From contig NC_081183.1 of the NCBI RefSeq assembly GCF_029867415.1, positions 13,202,404 to 13,266,403 on the forward strand: 64,000 bases of DNA, read 5' to 3'. The notes beneath the pieces were generated by a model. That model ran no database searches and had not been told where the DNA came from. It saw only the letters and a program-made list of their open reading frames with translations. Source of the stretch: Vicia villosa (lineage: Eukaryota; Streptophyta; Magnoliopsida; Fabales; Fabaceae). Position 1 is the stretch's first letter, and each line of letters starts with the position of its first letter. Below are positions 10,831-21,800 of this stretch, in pieces. A program made the translations under genes and the position numbers.

Positions 10831-12073
10831 TTGATGTGTGTGAATATTTCTAAAACTTTAAAATAACGTATCTTTTGATCCGTGTATCATTTCTTAGTGC
10901 CGTTTTGAGCGTTGTGCAAGTAATTAAATGTTTTATATGACGAATGATGAATATGGGCGGTGGCCGAATTTATTTCTTTAAAACTTGATTTAATTACTTG
11001 ATGAGAATTGAACATTGTGTGTATATGATATAGGTGTGACAATGTGTTTGATGTGATGATGAATTGGTTGTGATTGATATTGTGATTGTGATGAATTTAT
11101 GGCTATTTGAATGATGTTGAAAACATGTACACACTTATTCGGCGATGTGATGTTGAGGTGAGTTGTTCATCGTGATTCGGTGATGTCTTAAGTATGTTAT
11201 GTGTGTTTCATTCATTCATATGCATTTGATGTTGGATCCCGGTGATGTTTTGGATCGTTGGTGGACATATTTCCCATTGTGCGGAAATTGTGTTGGTGGG
11301 CCGTATCTCGATGAGGCGTAGATCGGTTAGGTGGATTGATTCCACGGTTTATTGGTACCACATGCATAGTGTCGGTTGTGTCATTGCATTTCGTCATAAC
11401 ATGATTGTATGGATTTCTGTGTTATAAAAACTTGATCGGAAAAATAGCAAGTGTACTATTTTCACCGGTGTAGTTATAATGGGTTTTACCCCAAGTATCG
11501 ATCACGAGGATTGCGTAGGAAACACAAGTTATTTGAGTCAATTAAACAAAAGAGCAAATAGGTGTTTTGTTATAATACAATAAGTAAATTAAAATAAAAG
11601 AATTAATAAAAATAAGCTGAAATTAAAGTTTGACTTTTTAGATGTAATTTGAGGTAATGCCAGGGTAGGTGTTTGATCTTCCTTATAATGACTCTGTAAA
11701 AAGATCTCTTCAACAAGTTCATAGAATGCAACTATTTGTTCTTAAGGGTGTTTCCCTAAGTCCTTAGTGGAAAACCTTTTGGTTTGCAATCCTATTGCCT
11801 AAGTCCTTAGAAACAAAGGTTTGTAAACCAAAGATGTAAATAATCAAGAATGTTCAAATAACCTTTCGGTATCCCTAGTCCTAGGTGATAATTACTAGAT
11901 CAAATTGTTTAAAAACCTTAACAACCGTAGTCCTACAAATTGTTAACCGTAGATCAATCTTTGTTTTTCCGACAAAGAAGGCATAAAAACATTAAACAAT
12001 CAAATTGCATAAAACTAATACTTGATTAAAGAAATACGGAATTCAAAAGTAATTACAATTCAAATCAGGGACA

Positions 12074-12092
12074 CCCCCCTGGCATTGGGGGG
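12074..12092. repeat. C6-loop-G6 hairpin, conserved in E1 and E4 LTRs
   Basis: Six C, a seven-base loop (TGGCATT) and six G form a strong hairpin. The same hairpin, with five or six C, is present at 17681-17699, about 49983-50000 and 60302-60319, so it is kept in all four LTRs of both families while the bases around it vary. Confidence 0.7.
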
Positions 12093-12389
12093 TTTAGCCT
12101 CTCATAATATTCAAGAAACCAAAATCAAAGAGTTTAGACATTACAACAATTAGGAGAACTCTGATCTTCAATGGTGTCCACCGTTGAATCTCTTCGTCTT
12201 CCCAATCCTTGATGAAGCTATCTCTCCTTTCTTCTCAATTCTATCGTACGATCAAAAAAGTGTCTTCTCTTTGTCTCTCCATCCTCTTTTAATCCCTCTA
12301 GGTTTTCAGATCTCCCCCGCAATACCCAAACTGCCCCTGAACTTTAAAAAGATTGGAAAAACCAAAATTCAGAAATTCTGCCCGCACCG

Positions 12390-12503
12390 CTGACACGGCC
12401 GTGTCCCTTGACACGGGCAGACCGTGTCCGCTTCTGGTCTGGGAGATCAATTCTTCTTGAGGCCTGACACGGCCGTGTCAGGTGACACGGTCAGACCGTG
12501 TCC
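12390..12503. repeat. TGACACGGCCGTGTCA palindrome pair in the E1 LTR
   Basis: GACACGGCCGTGTC starts at 12392, and TGACACGGCCGTGTCA lies at 12465-12480. Each is followed by a second inverted repeat of the type ACACGGTC-A-GACCGTGT (the second at 12484-12502 has nine-base arms). The other E1 LTR has the same cluster at about 18000-18112. Confidence 0.85.
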
Positions 12504-12781
12504 GCCTCTGCCCATATGCTTTTTCCTTGCTTTTTGCTTCTTTCTTCACATCTTTTGGCCACGCGATCTTCCATCACTCTGAAGCTAACCTGAAACCATT
12601 ACCAAACGAGATCAAAAGCACCTAATTGACAAAGAAAACGACATAAAAATACATTGCTCATTGAATAACTAGAATTAGATGAATTAAAGAAAAATACTTA
12701 AAAACAACCACAAAGTGTTACCAAGTATGGCGATCTTATGCCGAATGTATGACGAAATTAAGTAGAAATGGTGACCGATCA

Positions 12782-12794
12782 CAACCCCAAACTT
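12782..12794 (-). other. E1 polypurine tract
   Basis: AAGTTTGGGGTTG on the minus strand sits directly before the 3' LTR start TGATCGG. E4 has the same tract at 50676-50688. Confidence 0.75.
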
Positions 12795-14187
12795 ATCTCA
12801 TTGCTTGTCCTCAAGTGATGCAAGAGATCAAACAGAGGTCACCTTAAACTTTTCTTTTCCACAACATAGTCGATGTCTTTCGCAACTTACTTCCCTTTCT
12901 TGATTAAGCTTTTGGACTTATCGAACCTTGTTGTCCATCACACTTCACAACAGAGTGTATTTCGCCTGCAAACTTTTCACACTTCTCACATTTTCTCTCG
13001 GGGTTAGAGTGTTTTTCGCTCAACATCACGATATGCAATATCAACCCTTGACTTTGCATACATCCTACTTTCACTACACAAAAAGAGTTCACACACTTTT
13101 GAGGACTTTTTAGGTTGTAACGGGGCTGAGGTGGAAGAAAGGGTAAACAAGAGAGTGATATGCAAATGATTTATGAACTAGCACTTATGTTATTTTTCTT
13201 GTCTTTGTGTTCGGTTTTGTGTGAGGGGGTTTCTTCTTAGACTCTCCTTTTTACCTAATTACCGGGTAATCAACATCGTTCGAGTCTTTCAAATCTTTTT
13301 AGGCAAGTGTTTCAAACTATTTTTTTTTCTTTTTCTTGTGCTTTACACATTTTTCTTATCTTTTTTTTTTTCATATCACACTTGCCCTTTTATTTTCTTA
13401 AGCACCACCCCAAACTTACGATTTCACACAAGTTCAAAAGAAACAATAATTACACAAGTGCCAAACAAAAGTGATAGAATTATGGTTAAGGATGACATGT
13501 GTGGATTTAAACAAACAAGGGGGAATGGCTCAACGGGTTTAACGAGGGATAAAACAAAAATAAATGAAGGGCGGAAAGGCTCTGGGGAGAACAAACAAGT
13601 GCCTCAGTGTGTGATTTCATATTTGTACTGTGTCGGCAGGACAAACGCAAAATTAGAGAGATAAAGTCATACCTGATTTCACTCTCATGATGATCTTTAC
13701 ATGTGTTTGGCTTTTTATGTTCCTCACCATGTAAGCTAAGTTTGAAGTTTCAACACACCCTTTATGTCATGTGACTTCCTTTCCGGCTCGATTTCACCAC
13801 TTACCTTCTCAGTCCAGTTCTTCAAGTTGCGTCCGACACTTTCGACTATGTCCACTTCCAAAGTACCTCGAGAGATTAAGTTCGGGTTGCACCTTTCATC
13901 CACTAACTACCAATCATCATTCATTCGGCATCCATCACTCAATCTATCACACAATGTCAACACAACACACAAACAAAAACAAAAAATGGAAATCAACTAA
14001 AAGCACTTGAGAAGAACCCCTCCCACACTTGAACTAAACATTGTCCTCAATGTTTTAGAACCAGCCTTGGAGAGGTTGCTTACAGAGGTATTGCATTCCA
14101 ATGATCACTTCCTAGCTTCCACTAGAGATGCTCTCTTTTATTTTATGAAAATAAGACAAACAAACAGAAAAATTAATTATTAAAACC
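12795..14187 (-). other. E1 3' untranslated region
   Basis: It aligns over most of its length with the E4 3' region (50689-52010). E1 lacks the palindrome triplet and the extra ORF that E4 carries further upstream. It contains long T-rich tracts at 13320-13370. No protein is supported. Confidence 0.6.
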
Positions 14188-14238
14188 GTGGGTTGCCTCC
14201 CACGAAGCACTTCGTTTAACGTCGCATGGCTCGACGGT
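14188..14238 (-). other. E1 copy of the three-hairpin block after the coding region
   Basis: The block starts 14 bases 3' of the stop codon of the Gag-protease ORF. On the plus strand it shows CGTGGG-6-CCCACG, then ACGAAG-CA-CTTCGT, then CGTCG-7-CGACG. All three are perfect stems. It is homologous to 53939-53990 in E4 and to 42671-42720 and 46100-46150 in E3. Confidence 0.7.
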
Positions 14239-14251
14239 CCATTACCCTTTA

Positions 14252-16876
14252 TTATGGAGGGTATTTCCTTCTCCAAACCTTGTTGCTTTTTACTTTCTCA
14301 ACCAAGAACTCATGAAGATGAAAGGCATGGACCACTTTTCTCTTTAACTCACTTTCAACCTTCATCTTCTCACCTTGGTTTTCTTCTTTCTTTTTCTTCT
14401 TAACTTCTATAGCGACCTTAGGACTTTTGATAGAAGCATGAGCTAGTTCCACCTGAGAAGCTATGCATGAAACTTTTTCTTGGAGATATTTAGGACTTTT
14501 GTCTTCTCCCTCACTTTCGATCATACCAACAGAAGCTTGATCATGTACACCTTCACTTTGTTTCTTGACTTCTAACATCTTCAAGGTTACTTCTTCATCA
14601 AATGATTTCACCGTTAGAGTCTCTTTCTCAATGTCAAAGTTGCAACGACTTGTCAACAAAAATGGTCTCCCAAGAAGGATAGGAGTTTCTTCATCTTCAG
14701 GAATGTCCATGATGTGGAAGTCAACAGGGAATACAAACTTGTCAATCTCCACTAATACGTCTTCAGCTATCCCATATGATTTCTTGATGGTGTGATCAGC
14801 AAACTTCAACTTTGTCTCACTTTCACTTATCTTTCCCAATTCGAGCTTTTTAAAGATAGATAGTGGCATTAAACTCACACTAGAACCCGAATCAATGAGT
14901 ACCTTTTTAAACATTCTGTTCTTGATAGTGCATGGTATCGCCGCTGCTCCAGGGTCTTTCTTCTTGATGGGGGTCTTCCTTGCTGGAGAGACTATACTAC
15001 ACTTTTCTGTTGCAATTTCTGGTTCTCCCCCCATTGGCCTCTTTTTACCGATAACCTCCTTCATAAACTTCTTATACAAAGGCATTTGCTCAAGTGCTTC
15101 AAAGAAAGGTAGATTAACCTCTAATTTTTTTAACAAGGCTGCAAACTTCTCAAAATCCTTCTCTGTTGAATTCTTCTTTGTCACTCTAGAGGGAAAAGGG
15201 AGCTTGATTGTCGGTTTAGCATCTTTCTTATTTTTCTCTTCAAGTTGCTTAACCGGTGGTCTCACAATTTCGGGCTCTTTCACATTCTCTCTTATCTCCA
15301 ACTCTACCTCAATCACAAAGGGGTCATCTATTTCCTCTTTTTCTTCTTCCGATTCTGCCACTTTCTTACTCCTTGTAGTAACAACATTAATCTTCTCTAG
15401 ATTTTTCTGATCTTTCACAGTTTCGTTCGGAAAGTTTCCTTGTGCTTGTAGAGTGAGATGTTGTGCTATTTGACCTATTTGAACTTCAAGATTTTTGATT
15501 GAAGCTGTGGTGTTCCTGAGGTTGGCTCTTGTCTCTTCTTGAAACTGAGAGTTTTGGGTTGCCACTTTTTCAAGAGCGATCTCCCAATCTTCTTTCTTTG
15601 GTACCTGTTGTTGAAATTGTTGAGGATGATGTTGGAATTGTTGTTGATATGGAAGTTGTTGTTGTGGTTGCGCTGGAGTTTGAAATTGGGTTGATCCTTG
15701 CTTTTGAAAGTTTCCTTGTTGGTCCTTCCATGCGAAATTAGGATGATTTTTCCAACCCGAATTATAAGTATTGGCGTATGGATTATTTTGCCTCAACATA
15801 TGAATCTGTTCCACCTGTTCCTGCGTTGCCACACAATGCATAGCAAAATGTGGTCCACTACATATTTCACATACAACTGAGGCAGCTGGTTCAATTTGTG
15901 CTACCTTTTGTTCACTGAGATTCATCTTCTTCAGTCTTCTTTCTACTTCAGCTGCAATTTGGTCTTCCATTTTAACTACCTGATCAGCAAGCTTCAAATC
16001 AATTTTACCTTCTGGTTGGCTCATAGCGCGGTCATATAACTCAATGTGCTCATTGGCGGCAATCGCTTCTATGATTCTCTTGATACCAGTGGCTGTTGCA
16101 AAGTTAGTTGAGCCACCGGCAGCAGTGTCGATAAGCTGTTTTGTCTTAAGTCGGAGACCATTAACAAAAGTCTGCATTTGCTCGGTTGGGTCCATGTTAT
16201 GAGTAGGACAAGCAACCAAACACCTCTTGAACCTTTTATATGCATCTCCCAACGATTCCCCTTCTTTCTGCTTAAAATTCACTATATCATATCTTTTTCG
16301 AATGAAGACTGATGCGGGGAAGTATTCGTTCAAGAAAGCGGTTTCCATCTGTTGCCATGTTGTGATGCTTCCAGCTGGAAGTGAGTAAAACCACTCTTCC
16401 GCATCTTCAGATAAGGTAAAAGGAAACATTACAAGTCTCTTAGCTTCTTCAGAATGACCTTCAATCTTTAATGACGTTGTCGTGGTGAGGAATCTTTGTA
16501 GATGCTTATTTGCATCTTCATTGATTCGTCCCGCAAACGGCTTGCTCTCCAACTGTCGGATAGTTGAAGGATGAAGTTGGAAGTGTGCAACATTGACCGG
16601 TTGGTTTACAATGGTCATTCTTCCAAGCGGTGCATTGGCCCTTCCATAATCACCCAAAAGTCTCTCTGGAGGAGGTGGATCAGCTGCCATAGTTTCAGGC
16701 TCAGAATCTGACTGCTCGGACTGAATAGATATTACTTCTTCGTCTTCTGATTCTGAAACTACAGGGGAGTCTTCTTTCGATGCCAGTCTTTTTCGCTTGA
16801 CTTCTCGGAGTCGTGCTCTCAATAGTCTTTCTGGTTCTGCGTTAAAAAGAAGTTCAGCTGAGGCTTTACCTCGCAT
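14252..16876 (-). CDS. Athila-like Gag-protease polyprotein of E1, 874 aa
   Basis: This is a capsid polyprotein with an aspartic protease. The order is: acidic, Arg-rich N-terminus; retrotransposon Gag domain about residues 100-240; one zinc knuckle CEICSGPHFAMHC (336-348, C-x2-C-x3-H-x4-C); a Gln-rich linker (about 375-430); and a protease with active-site motif DSGSS at 662-666. It then ends in a Lys/Glu-rich tail instead of RT. The frame is open from start to stop with no lesions. The first 350 or so residues are almost identical to the E4 Gag, whereas the rest is clearly diverged (E4 protease reads DLGAS). The ATG is in the context TATGCGAGGTAAAG, which contains a splice-donor-like GAG/GTAAAG. 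A Gag-and-protease-only product would serve particle formation and maturation, while reverse transcription and integration would have to come in trans. Confidence 0.9.
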   Translation of the reverse strand: MRGKASAELLFNAEPERLLRARLREVKRKRLASKEDSPVVSESEDEEVISIQSEQSDSEPETMAADPPPPERLLGDYGRANAPLGRMTIVNQPVNVAHFQLHPSTIRQLESKPFAGRINEDANKHLQRFLTTTTSLKIEGHSEEAKRLVMFPFTLSEDAEEWFYSLPAGSITTWQQMETAFLNEYFPASVFIRKRYDIVNFKQKEGESLGDAYKRFKRCLVACPTHNMDPTEQMQTFVNGLRLKTKQLIDTAAGGSTNFATATGIKRIIEAIAANEHIELYDRAMSQPEGKIDLKLADQVVKMEDQIAAEVERRLKKMNLSEQKVAQIEPAASVVCEICSGPHFAMHCVATQEQVEQIHMLRQNNPYANTYNSGWKNHPNFAWKDQQGNFQKQGSTQFQTPAQPQQQLPYQQQFQHHPQQFQQQVPKKEDWEIALEKVATQNSQFQEETRANLRNTTASIKNLEVQIGQIAQHLTLQAQGNFPNETVKDQKNLEKINVVTTRSKKVAESEEEKEEIDDPFVIEVELEIRENVKEPEIVRPPVKQLEEKNKKDAKPTIKLPFPSRVTKKNSTEKDFEKFAALLKKLEVNLPFFEALEQMPLYKKFMKEVIGKKRPMGGEPEIATEKCSIVSPARKTPIKKKDPGAAAIPCTIKNRMFKKVLIDSGSSVSLMPLSIFKKLELGKISESETKLKFADHTIKKSYGIAEDVLVEIDKFVFPVDFHIMDIPEDEETPILLGRPFLLTSRCNFDIEKETLTVKSFDEEVTLKMLEVKKQSEGVHDQASVGMIESEGEDKSPKYLQEKVSCIASQVELAHASIKSPKVAIEVKKKKKEENQGEKMKVESELKRKVVHAFHLHEFLVEKVKSNKVWRRKYPP

Positions 16877-17015
16877 ACAAGATTAGAAATCGATTAGTAG
16901 ATAAGTTAAAAAAAAATTAAAATTAAAATAAGCAAATAAAAATTTCAGCAAAAAGAATTTTAATTGCAGAGCAATAAAATTTTAATTGACTAAAATAAAA
17001 CTTATATTTTGGCAA

Positions 17016-17033
17016 TCCCCGGCAACGGCGCCA
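17016..17033 (-). other. E1 primer-binding site
   Basis: TGGCGCCGTTGCCGGGGA on the minus strand lies seven bases inside the 5' LTR. It is the primer site typical of Athila-type plant elements. Confidence 0.9.
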
Positions 17034-17039
17034 AAAACT

Positions 17040-18390
17040 TGATCGGAAAAATAGCAAGTGTACTATTTTCACCGGTGTAGTTATAATGGGTTTTACCCCA
17101 AGTATCGATCACGAGGATTGCGTAGGAAACACAAGTTATTTGAGTCAATTAAACAAAAGAGCAAATAGGTGTTTTGTTATAATACAATAAGTAAATTAAA
17201 ATAAAAGAATTAATAAAAATAAGCTGAAATTAAAGTTTGACTTTTTAGATGTAATTTGAGGTAATGCCAGGGTAGGTGTTTGATCTTCCTTATAATGACT
17301 CTGTAAAAAGATCTCTTCAACAAGTTCATAGAATGCAACTATTTGTTCTTAAGGGTGTTTCCCTAAGTCCTTAGTGGAAAACCTTTTGGTTTGCAATCCT
17401 ATTGCCTAAGTCCTTAGAAACAAAGGTTTGTAAACCAAAGATGTAAATAATCAAGAATGTTCAAATAACCTTTCGGTATCCCTAGTCCTAGGTGATAATT
17501 ACTAGATCAAATTGTTTAAAAACCTTAACAACCGTAGTCCTACAAATTGTTAACCGTAGATCAATCTTTGTTTTTCCGACAAAGAAGGCATAAAAACATT
17601 AAACAATCAAATTGCATAAAACTAATACTTGATTAAAGAAATACGGAATTCAAAAGTCATTACAATTCAAATCAGGGACACCCCCCTGGCATTGGGGGGT
17701 TTAGCCTCTCATAATATTTAAGAAACCAAAAGCAGAAAGTTTAGACATTTACAAAAGATTAGGAGAACTCTGATCTTCAATGGTGTCCACCGTTGAATCT
17801 CTTCGTCTTCCACAACCTTGATAATGCTATCTTGCTCTCTTCTGGAATTCTTTCGTACGTTCCAAAAAGTGTCTTCTCTTTGTCTCTCCATCCTCTTTTA
17901 ATCCCTCTAGGTTTTCAGATCTCCCCCGCAATACCCAAACTGCCCCTGAACTTTAAAAAGATTGGAAAAACCAAAATTCAGAAATTCTGCCCGCACCGCT
18001 GACACGGCCGTGTCCCTTGACACGGGCAGACCGTGTCCGCTTCTGGTCTGGGAGATCAATTCTTCTTGAGGCCTGACACGGCCGTGTCAGGTGACACGGT
18101 CAGACCGTGTCCGCCTCTGCCCATATGCTTTTTCCTTGCTTTTTGCTTCTTTCTTCACATCTTTTGGCCACGCGATCTTCCATCACTCTGAAGCTAACCT
18201 GAAACCATTACCAAACGAGATCAAAAGCACCTAATTGACAAAGAAAACGACATAAAAATACATTGCTCATTGAATAACTAGAATTAGATGAATTAAAGAA
18301 AAATACTTAAAAACAACCACAAAGTGTTACCAAGTATGGCGATCTTATGCCGAATGTATGACGAAATTAAGTAGAAATGGTGACCGATCA
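17040..18390 (-). mobile_element. E1 5' LTR
   Basis: It has the same length and ends as the 3' LTR, followed by the primer-binding site. The palindrome cluster is at about 18000-18112 and the C6/G6 hairpin at 17681-17699. Confidence 0.9.
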
Positions 18391-18883
18391 GTATCGTAAT
18401 CCATTATTGTGTGAATCTAAATATGTATAATTGGGTGAACGGTATATTATGATGCTTGTTATTTATGAATTGCATAATATTTACTAATTGAGAATGAGAC
18501 TCACCCTTACATGTTGTCATTTTCAGATTGAGGAGTGGCGGCATTAGTGCTTGGTGAGGATGACTCGTAGAGTTTATCCATTTATGTTGGGTCGTGTCGG
18601 TCATGCTCTCATCTGTAACCCTGGGAAACGATAGTTTTAGAGTTTTATGAGATTATTCCATTTTATTGGTGTTGGATTATATTTCTGTTTGATTGTATTT
18701 GATGATGTTTCGTATTCCGCTGTAATAAACATGATTATGTTTTGGTGAACCGTTTCCTAATGAAGCATGACTTTGACAATGATTGGTTTATTTATTTTAA
18801 ATAATTGTGACACCCTTGTGTGTATGTTTTTACTCTGATTATTTGTTTAAATTGTCGCGGGGTTAGAAGGGTGTTACATAGAG

Positions 18884-21800
18884 ATCCAAGCACTGATAAA
18901 AATGTTGTAGAGATTCAAGCATTGATGAGAAACTTTGATGATTTAGCAGTCACAAGCTTATCCTTCGTATTTTGCTTTTGTTGTTTCTATCCCTTATTTT
19001 TGCATGAGCCAATTCCTTCGAATTTGATCCATCGGGATGCCCTAATTTTTTTTAAGTCTTTTTTGTTCATTGACTTAGCGGGCGTTTTTTTTTTTTTTAA
19101 TTATTATTTTTTTGAATGCTCCTTTAGGAATATTGATTAAATCGATATTGAATGTAGTGACTGCCATGTTGATTTTGATTTGTAAGCTTCGACTCTGATA
19201 CTTCCTCGATCTTGAATGATGTATTGAGGCGGAACATGTTGTGAATGTCATCTCCGTTGCTTCCTCGTTTTTTGAATGAACGCAAGGAAGAAGATATGTT
19301 TGAACCTCTGCTTGGTCTTTATGCTTGAACCTTTGCTTGAATCCTTGCTCGAATTAACTGATTCTCTTGACAACCAAAATACACCATTGAATTATCGAAA
19401 TCTACCCTGCCCCTGGTTGAAATCAAGGTTTTTGGGAAGAGTAGAAACAAACTCCAACTCCTGGCTCGAGGGGGGTAACGAGGGATTAACATCCTTATAT
19501 CTCCACTGTTTAGGAATTGAAACAATGCCTGTACATCGTCGGTTCGGTCTCACCTTGAAAGCATATGTTTAGCTGGACTTAGTTATTTGTATTCGTCGTT
19601 CTCCCTCAAGTTTGTTAATGATTGGGAGTGATAATTTGAAAGATAATTTGAAATGGAAGGTCGTAGTAATGCAAGAGCGAAGCGAACGAATTGATTTCAA
19701 AACATGCATGATTATTTTATTGAATTACTATTCGAAAGGTACAACGTTTTACATCAAATAACACTTTGTGATCGTAGAAGTTACAACTTGAAACGATAAA
19801 CCTATTAATCCTAAGGGCAATCTCCTTTGTGAGTCTGTTGACCTTGTTTTACTCCTGAGTTCTTGGACTTGTAGGAGTAAAGGGTAATCTCGAACTTTCC
19901 TTGGGCACGTCAAACCTGTCGGGAATGAATTGTTAGCGGTGGGTTTTCGTCGTATCGGAACTTCATGAGTTTCCTTTGACTGAACCTCTTTTGCTTCTTC
20001 TAAGGATAGTATCACACCGTTTGCAACCTTCAGAGTTTGTAGATTGATAGAGAAACCGATGGACCTTTTGCCCCTTGGTGCGGAGTTAACATATGTCGCT
20101 TTCCCTTCATCGTGGTTGTGCATCTTTGTTCAGGATATTGCCCCAGTTGGGCTAACCCTTGCCTCCAAGTTATCATAAAGCGTCCATGTAAGTTTTGTTA
20201 TGTTCATAGATGAACCCCTTTATGACTAGATACCCCTTAAGTGTATCTATGAGGGAACTCTTTGTTGAACTAGTCTTTGCTCGATGATAACCTTTGTTAT
20301 ATTTATAATCTTGTTACGACAAGGCATGGACATGCGGTTGGAATGGTGAAAGACATCCTCCCTTTTTTTTCTTAACAAGACCAAGATCTTTTATTCTCCT
20401 TTCTCCACCGTTTTTTATTTCTTTGTGAGTTGTAGGAAACCGGCTAGCATGGTAAGTGTGGATGCGGGTGAAGATAGAAATGCAATTGTAAATGTATGGA
20501 TGCATGAAAATGCGAATGCATGCGTATGCGAAAGACTCCTTTATTTTTTGTATATTATAACTCCTTGTATGTAATGTAATGCGAGCGTGCGACAGATATA
20601 ATCCTAAGGATAGCCTTTGCGGATTTATAGGTGACATTAGACCTTAGAAAAATAATTGCAAGTTAGATATTATGACACGCCAATGGGAATAGATTAGGAG
20701 GTGCGCAGAAAGTAGCAGCTGATGACCGTTCAAGACAGTCACCAAGTCTCGTGGCCATCGAGAGGCCGTTCGACGTGTACTTACGAAGTTGTCCCTCGTG
20801 GGAAGGTTCTCTATGTGGAACACAACCTATCTAAGGACGATATCGGATGAAGAGAAATCCCTACAGGCTAGGGATGAAAGATGTATAAACGGAAATCCAA
20901 ACCCTACAAGTTAGGGGTATGCGGGAGCAAGCACGGGGTGACCGTTCAAGACGGTCACTTGATCTCATGGCCATCGATAGGCCAATCGACATGTGTTAAC
21001 AGGGACGTCCTTCAGGGGAAGGACGAAGTCATTGTAAAAACACATGGACATAAAGAAAAATACCTACAGGCTAGGGAGTGCGTAGGAGCAAACATAGAGT
21101 GACCGTTCGAGACAGTCACTATATCTCATGGCCATCGAGAGGCCAATTGACGTATGCTAACGAAGATGTCCTTTGTGGGAAGGACACGTAGTTGTAAAAA
21201 TACAGAGATATAAAAGGAAACTCCCTACAGACTAGGGAGTGCGTAGACGCAGGCGCGGGGTGACCGTTCAAGACAGTCACTGGATCTCATGGCCATCGAG
21301 AGGCCAATTGACGTGCGTAAACGAAGATGTCCTTCGTGGGAAGGACATGTAGTTGTAAAAATACAAGGATATAAAAAAGAAAATCCCTACAGGCTAGGGA
21401 GGGCGTAGATGGAGGTGTCCTTCATGGGAAGGACGTAGTCTTAGAAATAGAGTCCCTGTGGGCCAGGGAACAGTCGGGATACCTGCAAAATTGAAACGCA
21501 TATATTCGTAGCATATAAATTGCAAACATATAACAAGCACAAAAGCACAAAAGTCCTAAGTTCATAGGTTTGGCATGACGGCTTAGGGAGGCTACCATCC
21601 CCATTGGTATGTTCTAAACAAGGGTCTCATGGGGTCATTCGTAGCCTCCGAGACTTTTTGTCTCTTTGGATTTTAGAACAACTCATTTTATCCATGAGGT
21701 TCGAGTTTTTGGGGTAGGTTCTCAGAGAGATCAGCCAAACACCAAGTCTTTCCCTCAACAAAGTCAGGCCTCGTATTGGACATTTCCGGATATTCAACCC

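Larger units (their letters stand above)
11433..12781 (-). mobile_element. E1 3' LTR
   Basis: The ends are TGATCGG and CCGATCA, a seven-base terminal inverted repeat. It is near-identical to 17040-18390; the visible differences cluster near 12130-12260. It contains the CACGGCCGTG palindromes (12391-12502) and a C6/G6 hairpin (12074-12092). Confidence 0.9.
11433..18390 (-). mobile_element. E1: Athila-like element coding only for Gag and protease
   Basis: Minus strand: 5' LTR 18390-17040, primer site 17033-17016, one long ORF 16876-14252, three-hairpin block 14238-14188, 3' untranslated region, polypurine tract 12794-12782, 3' LTR 12781-11433. The two LTRs (1349 and 1351 bases) are nearly identical, so the insertion is young. 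RT, RNase H, integrase and the extra ORF of E4 are all absent, so movement would need proteins from a relative such as E4. The bases outside the LTRs (AAACT at left, GTATC at right) do not match, so no target duplication is visible. Confidence 0.85.
10141..18878 (+). mobile_element. TGTAACACCC-type solo LTR (about 1.8 kb), split by element E1
   Basis: The ends are TGTAACACCCC and GGGTGTTACA, inside a perfect target duplication. After removing E1 (11433-18390) the sequence is about 1780 bases with no primer site or polypurine tract, so it is a solo LTR left by LTR-LTR recombination. It shares purine-rich and palindrome-containing blocks with the LTR at 62298-64000 (compare 10370-10480 with 62820-62930). 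It is non-coding. I placed it on the plus strand from the order shared with that copy; orientation is otherwise unproven. Confidence 0.7.
10136..18883. repeat. TAGAG target-site duplication around the nested solo LTR
   Basis: TAGAG at 10136-10140 directly precedes TGTAACACCCC, and TAGAG at 18879-18883 directly follows GGGTGTTACA. A perfect five-base duplication like this marks one integration event. Confidence 0.85.

Noticed and set aside
12390..12503. CACGGCCGTG palindromes as transcription terminators
   Set aside because: This is a plant element with no T-run after the stems, and the clusters lie inside LTRs and an untranslated region. A terminator reading has no support.
14895..15410. 171-codon plus-strand frame opposite E1 gag
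   Set aside because: Antisense shadow of the Lys/Glu-rich Gag-protease frame; low-complexity Ser/Phe/Leu composition.
19749..20123. 124-codon minus frame inside the Ogre-like 5' interior as a possible Gag fragment
   Set aside because: No zinc knuckle, no Gag or protease motif, no matching neighbour frames. Left as unassigned interior sequence.
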